DNA of 64,000 bases from Niabella aurantiaca DSM 17617 (GTDB lineage: Bacteria; Bacteroidota; Bacteroidia; Chitinophagales; Chitinophagaceae). Positions 61,917-64,000 of this stretch are shown here, piece after piece (positions within the stretch are counted from its first letter, which is position 1; each line of letters begins with the position of its first letter). The DNA lies in assembly GCF_000374125.1 (NCBI RefSeq), contig NZ_KB893625.1, forward strand, positions 62,001 through 126,000, given 5' to 3'. Below the pieces are notes generated by a model. That model searched no databases. It was not told the DNA's origin and worked only from the letters and a program-made list of their open reading frames with translations. Both the position numbers and the translations under genes were made by a program.

Positions 61917-63245
61917 ATGAAAAAGAAGATCCTTATACTGCTATCAGCATGCATGAGCTGGGGTTTATGCATGGCCCAGCAGAAACCCAATGTGATCATT
62001 GTATTGACCGATGATATGGGCTACAGTGATATCGGCTGTTATGGCAACCCGCTTATCAATACCCCTTTTTTGGACAAGATGGCCGGACAGGGTGTGCGGG
62101 CTACCAATTTTGTAACCACGTCGCCTACCTGTTCGCCTTCGCGCGCCTCGCTGATGACCGGCCGGTATTGCAGTCGGACCAACCTCAACTGGCCCATTGG
62201 TCCCGGCGATGAAAAGGGGTTGAAAAAGGCCGAAGTGACGATTGCCGAAATGCTAAAGCCAGCGGGCTACACTACTGCCTGCATTGGTAAATGGCATATG
62301 GGCGATCATGATGAATACCTGCCCAATAAACAGGGCTTCGATTTGTTCTACGGAATGCTTTATAGTCACGATTACAGGTACCCCTATGTGAAAACGGATA
62401 CCACGATCAAAATTTTCCGCAATACTACCCCCGAAATTTATAAACCGCAGGACAGCGCGCTTACGGGCTTGTACACCGATGAGAGTATAAGGTTTATCCG
62501 GAAATCTGCTGCTGCAAAAAAGCCATTCATGCTCTACCTGGCGTATAATATGCCGCACCTGCCGGTCTACTGGAGCGCGCAAAAAAAAGGCCTGCATTCG
62601 GCAGGTGGCGCGCTGGGTAATGTGATTGAAGATATTGACAATGGCCTTGCCCGCGTATGGAAAGCGGTGGAAGCTACAGGACAGGCACGCCATACCATTT
62701 TTATTTTTACCAGCGATAACGGCCCCTGGATCAATGCGCCTGCAAGAATGTATGAAGATGGCTTTACGCGGCCTTATCATGTAGGTGCGGCGGGGATTTT
62801 CCGCGGATGCAAAGGGCTTTCCTACGAGGGCGGCCACCGCGTACCCTTTATTGTATACTATCAGGGTCATACCTTAAAAAACGCGGTGATCCGCACGCCC
62901 ATTTCCAATATCGATGTGTTACCCACCATTGCGGCGTGGACGGGCGCAAAGCTGCCCCGGTACACGCTCGACGGCCAGTCGGTAAAAGAGTTGCTGACCC
63001 AGGAGCATTATAACCGACCGCACCGCCCCATTTATTATTACAACCGGGTGCTGGAGGGCGTAAAAGATGGCGAATGGAAATTACGCATTACTACCGACAG
63101 TACCGGAAATCCATTGCGCGAGCTGTTTAATTTAACCGAAGATCCATCAGAAAGAATGAACCGCTACGGCAATGCTGCTTTCATAAAACAACAGGCGCAT
63201 CTGACAAAATTGTTTGATGCGTATCCTGATAAAAATGGGTTGTAG
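61917..63245 (+). CDS. S1-family arylsulfatase-type sulfatase
   Basis: About 442 residues from ATG 61917 (TTG 61911 is in frame). A signal peptide ends near CMAQ. The metal motif is VLTDDMGYSDIGCYG and the formylglycine motif is CSPSR at Cys72-Arg76. IGKWHMGDHDEYLPNKQGFD and FTSDNGPW are further landmarks. It belongs to the arylsulfatase A/GALNS-like branch of S1. Following the PL8 lyase by 41 bases, it may be a chondroitin 4-O- or 6-O-sulfatase; the position-based guess needs a subfamily test. It is the last complete gene of the window. Confidence 0.9.
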   Translation: MKKKILILLSACMSWGLCMAQQKPNVIIVLTDDMGYSDIGCYGNPLINTPFLDKMAGQGVRATNFVTTSPTCSPSRASLMTGRYCSRTNLNWPIGPGDEKGLKKAEVTIAEMLKPAGYTTACIGKWHMGDHDEYLPNKQGFDLFYGMLYSHDYRYPYVKTDTTIKIFRNTTPEIYKPQDSALTGLYTDESIRFIRKSAAAKKPFMLYLAYNMPHLPVYWSAQKKGLHSAGGALGNVIEDIDNGLARVWKAVEATGQARHTIFIFTSDNGPWINAPARMYEDGFTRPYHVGAAGIFRGCKGLSYEGGHRVPFIVYYQGHTLKNAVIRTPISNIDVLPTIAAWTGAKLPRYTLDGQSVKELLTQEHYNRPHRPIYYYNRVLEGVKDGEWKLRITTDSTGNPLRELFNLTEDPSERMNRYGNAAFIKQQAHLTKLFDAYPDKNGL

Positions 63246-63289
63246 CGTGCTGGAACGGGTAACGAAATGCAAAAATGAAATCATAAAAA

Positions 63290-64000
63290 ATGAGAAAGCA
63301 ATATTTATTTACATTGGTAGCGTTATTTGTTCTTGCTGTGGCTGCCCGCTCACAGGAGGTCATCTTTGCAGGCTATTTTGATATTGCCAAAGGCTGCCCC
63401 AAAGGCACTGAGGTGACGGGTAAAATACACCTGGAGCGCAATAAAGATGTGCTTACCGATCCCGTTCCCAAAAGCTATCGTTTTGAAATTGTAAATCAAA
63501 AAGATGATTTGTTTAGGGTGGAAACGGCTTTTGATCCTGCCGGCCGTATTACGGGCGTGCTGGTAGCCGCGCAAAAAATAAAAGATACCGGTGATCAGCA
63601 ATTGACGCTTCAGCTAAAGGACGGGGCAAAGACCCTTAACGAATTTTCCGTTATCGTAAAAGTAGTGGAAAAAACGCTTTGGCAGACCTTGTTTGAAAGA
63701 TACAAGCCGGTAACGATTGGTACGCCAAGAATGTATGGGCGCAAGAAATTAAAAGATGCGGCCGTTGCCCAAATGGTGGATGAGCTGGAAGCAAATAACG
63801 GTGCGTTTACCGCCTTTCCTTTTTATCATAAAGATCCCATGACCTACAAGCCCGTAGGCAAAAGCATCGAGTACGATTGGGAGGCGGTGGCCAACAATAT
63901 CGGTGGCCTGGGATATGCCTACGCTACATCAAAAAAATATGGCCCGCAGGGTAATGCAACAGAAAGAGTGCGCCTGAAGCAGGCGCTTTACAGTGCTATT
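63290..64000 (+). CDS. Start of a large secreted protein, probably a further GAG-active enzyme (truncated by window end)
   Basis: The frame is open from ATG 63290 to the last base, giving 237 residues without a stop; the gene continues beyond the window. A signal peptide (LFVLAVAARSQ) is followed by an about 100-residue beta-rich domain (EVIFAGYFDIAKGCPKGTEV, YRFEIVNQKDDLFRVE) and then a helical part starting TLWQTLFERYKPVTIGTPRM. A small beta domain before a helical barrel is a layout known from polysaccharide lyases, but I do not recognise the family. It starts 44 bases after the sulfatase and is likely part of the same transcript. Confidence 0.75.
   Translation, partial: MRKQYLFTLVALFVLAVAARSQEVIFAGYFDIAKGCPKGTEVTGKIHLERNKDVLTDPVPKSYRFEIVNQKDDLFRVETAFDPAGRITGVLVAAQKIKDTGDQQLTLQLKDGAKTLNEFSVIVKVVEKTLWQTLFERYKPVTIGTPRMYGRKKLKDAAVAQMVDELEANNGAFTAFPFYHKDPMTYKPVGKSIEYDWEAVANNIGGLGYAYATSKKYGPQGNATERVRLKQALYSAI

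Noticed and set aside
1-64000. CRISPR array or invertible susC promoter
   Set aside because: No regularly spaced 20-40-bp repeats with unique spacers were seen, and no long inverted repeats flank the susC promoters.

Overview
The window looks like a chromosomal stretch from a Bacteroidota bacterium, probably of the Chitinophagales/Sphingobacteriales type. The basis is three SusC/SusD outer-membrane pairs, many lipoproteins with a Cys lipobox, fimbrillin-like proteins, weak Shine-Dalgarno sites, and several matches to the Bacteroidota -7 promoter motif TAnnTTTG. The genus cannot be fixed from the sequence alone. Several large genes are partial or have uncertain starts; this is stated per entry.

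Layout. (1) 1-9580: a first polysaccharide utilisation locus (PUL1) with the end of a SusC, a SusD, two discoidin-type surface lipoproteins (DUF4959/5126/5000 and DUF4998 types), a right-handed beta-helix lipoprotein and a GH20 beta-hexosaminidase. (2) 9813-15409: housekeeping genes clpB, a DsbA-like protein lacking the first active-site Cys, dnaA, and a tRNA-Ser(GCU), with good terminators. (3) 15410-31285: a gene-poor kilobase, then PUL2, which is visibly more AT-rich than its flanks and sits directly after the tRNA. It holds a DHDPS/N-acetylneuraminate-lyase family aldolase, SusC, SusD, a DUF5017 lipoprotein, a sialate-O-acetylesterase-type enzyme carrying a DUF5017-like tail, and three tandem FG-GAP/VCBS propeller proteins. 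(4) 31542-41141 (minus strand) and 41611-64000 (plus strand): a large divergent glycosaminoglycan (GAG) locus.

How the GAG locus works together. The minus arm encodes a PL12 heparinase III, a lipoprotein that fuses a fimbrillin-like region to a heparin-lyase-I-like (PL13/PL20-type) domain, a clostripain (C11) protease, two further fimbrillin-like lipoproteins sharing a C-terminal domain, and a GH88 unsaturated glucuronyl hydrolase. The plus arm encodes SusC, a SusD with an inserted carbohydrate-binding-like segment, four S1 sulfatases, a ROK amino-sugar kinase, an MFS sugar transporter, a PL21-like heparinase II, a second GH88, a chondroitinase-ABC-type PL8 lyase and the start of another secreted protein. 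Together they can be read as lyase cleavage at the surface and in the periplasm, SusCD import, desulfation, unsaturated uronate removal, inner-membrane uptake and phosphorylation of the amino sugar. Both heparan-type and chondroitin-type substrates appear to be covered.

The most unusual feature is the combination, inside the GAG locus, of three fimbrillin-like lipoproteins (one fused to a lyase) with a clan CD cysteine protease. Other points of interest are the SusD insertion, the esterase-DUF5017 fusion, the triplet of propeller proteins, four exactly 11-bp-phased GATACA repeats, and a 12-bp hairpin with a GGAA tetraloop between two sulfatase genes. No hybrid two-component, ECF sigma or AraC regulator, integrase, IS element or CRISPR array was seen.
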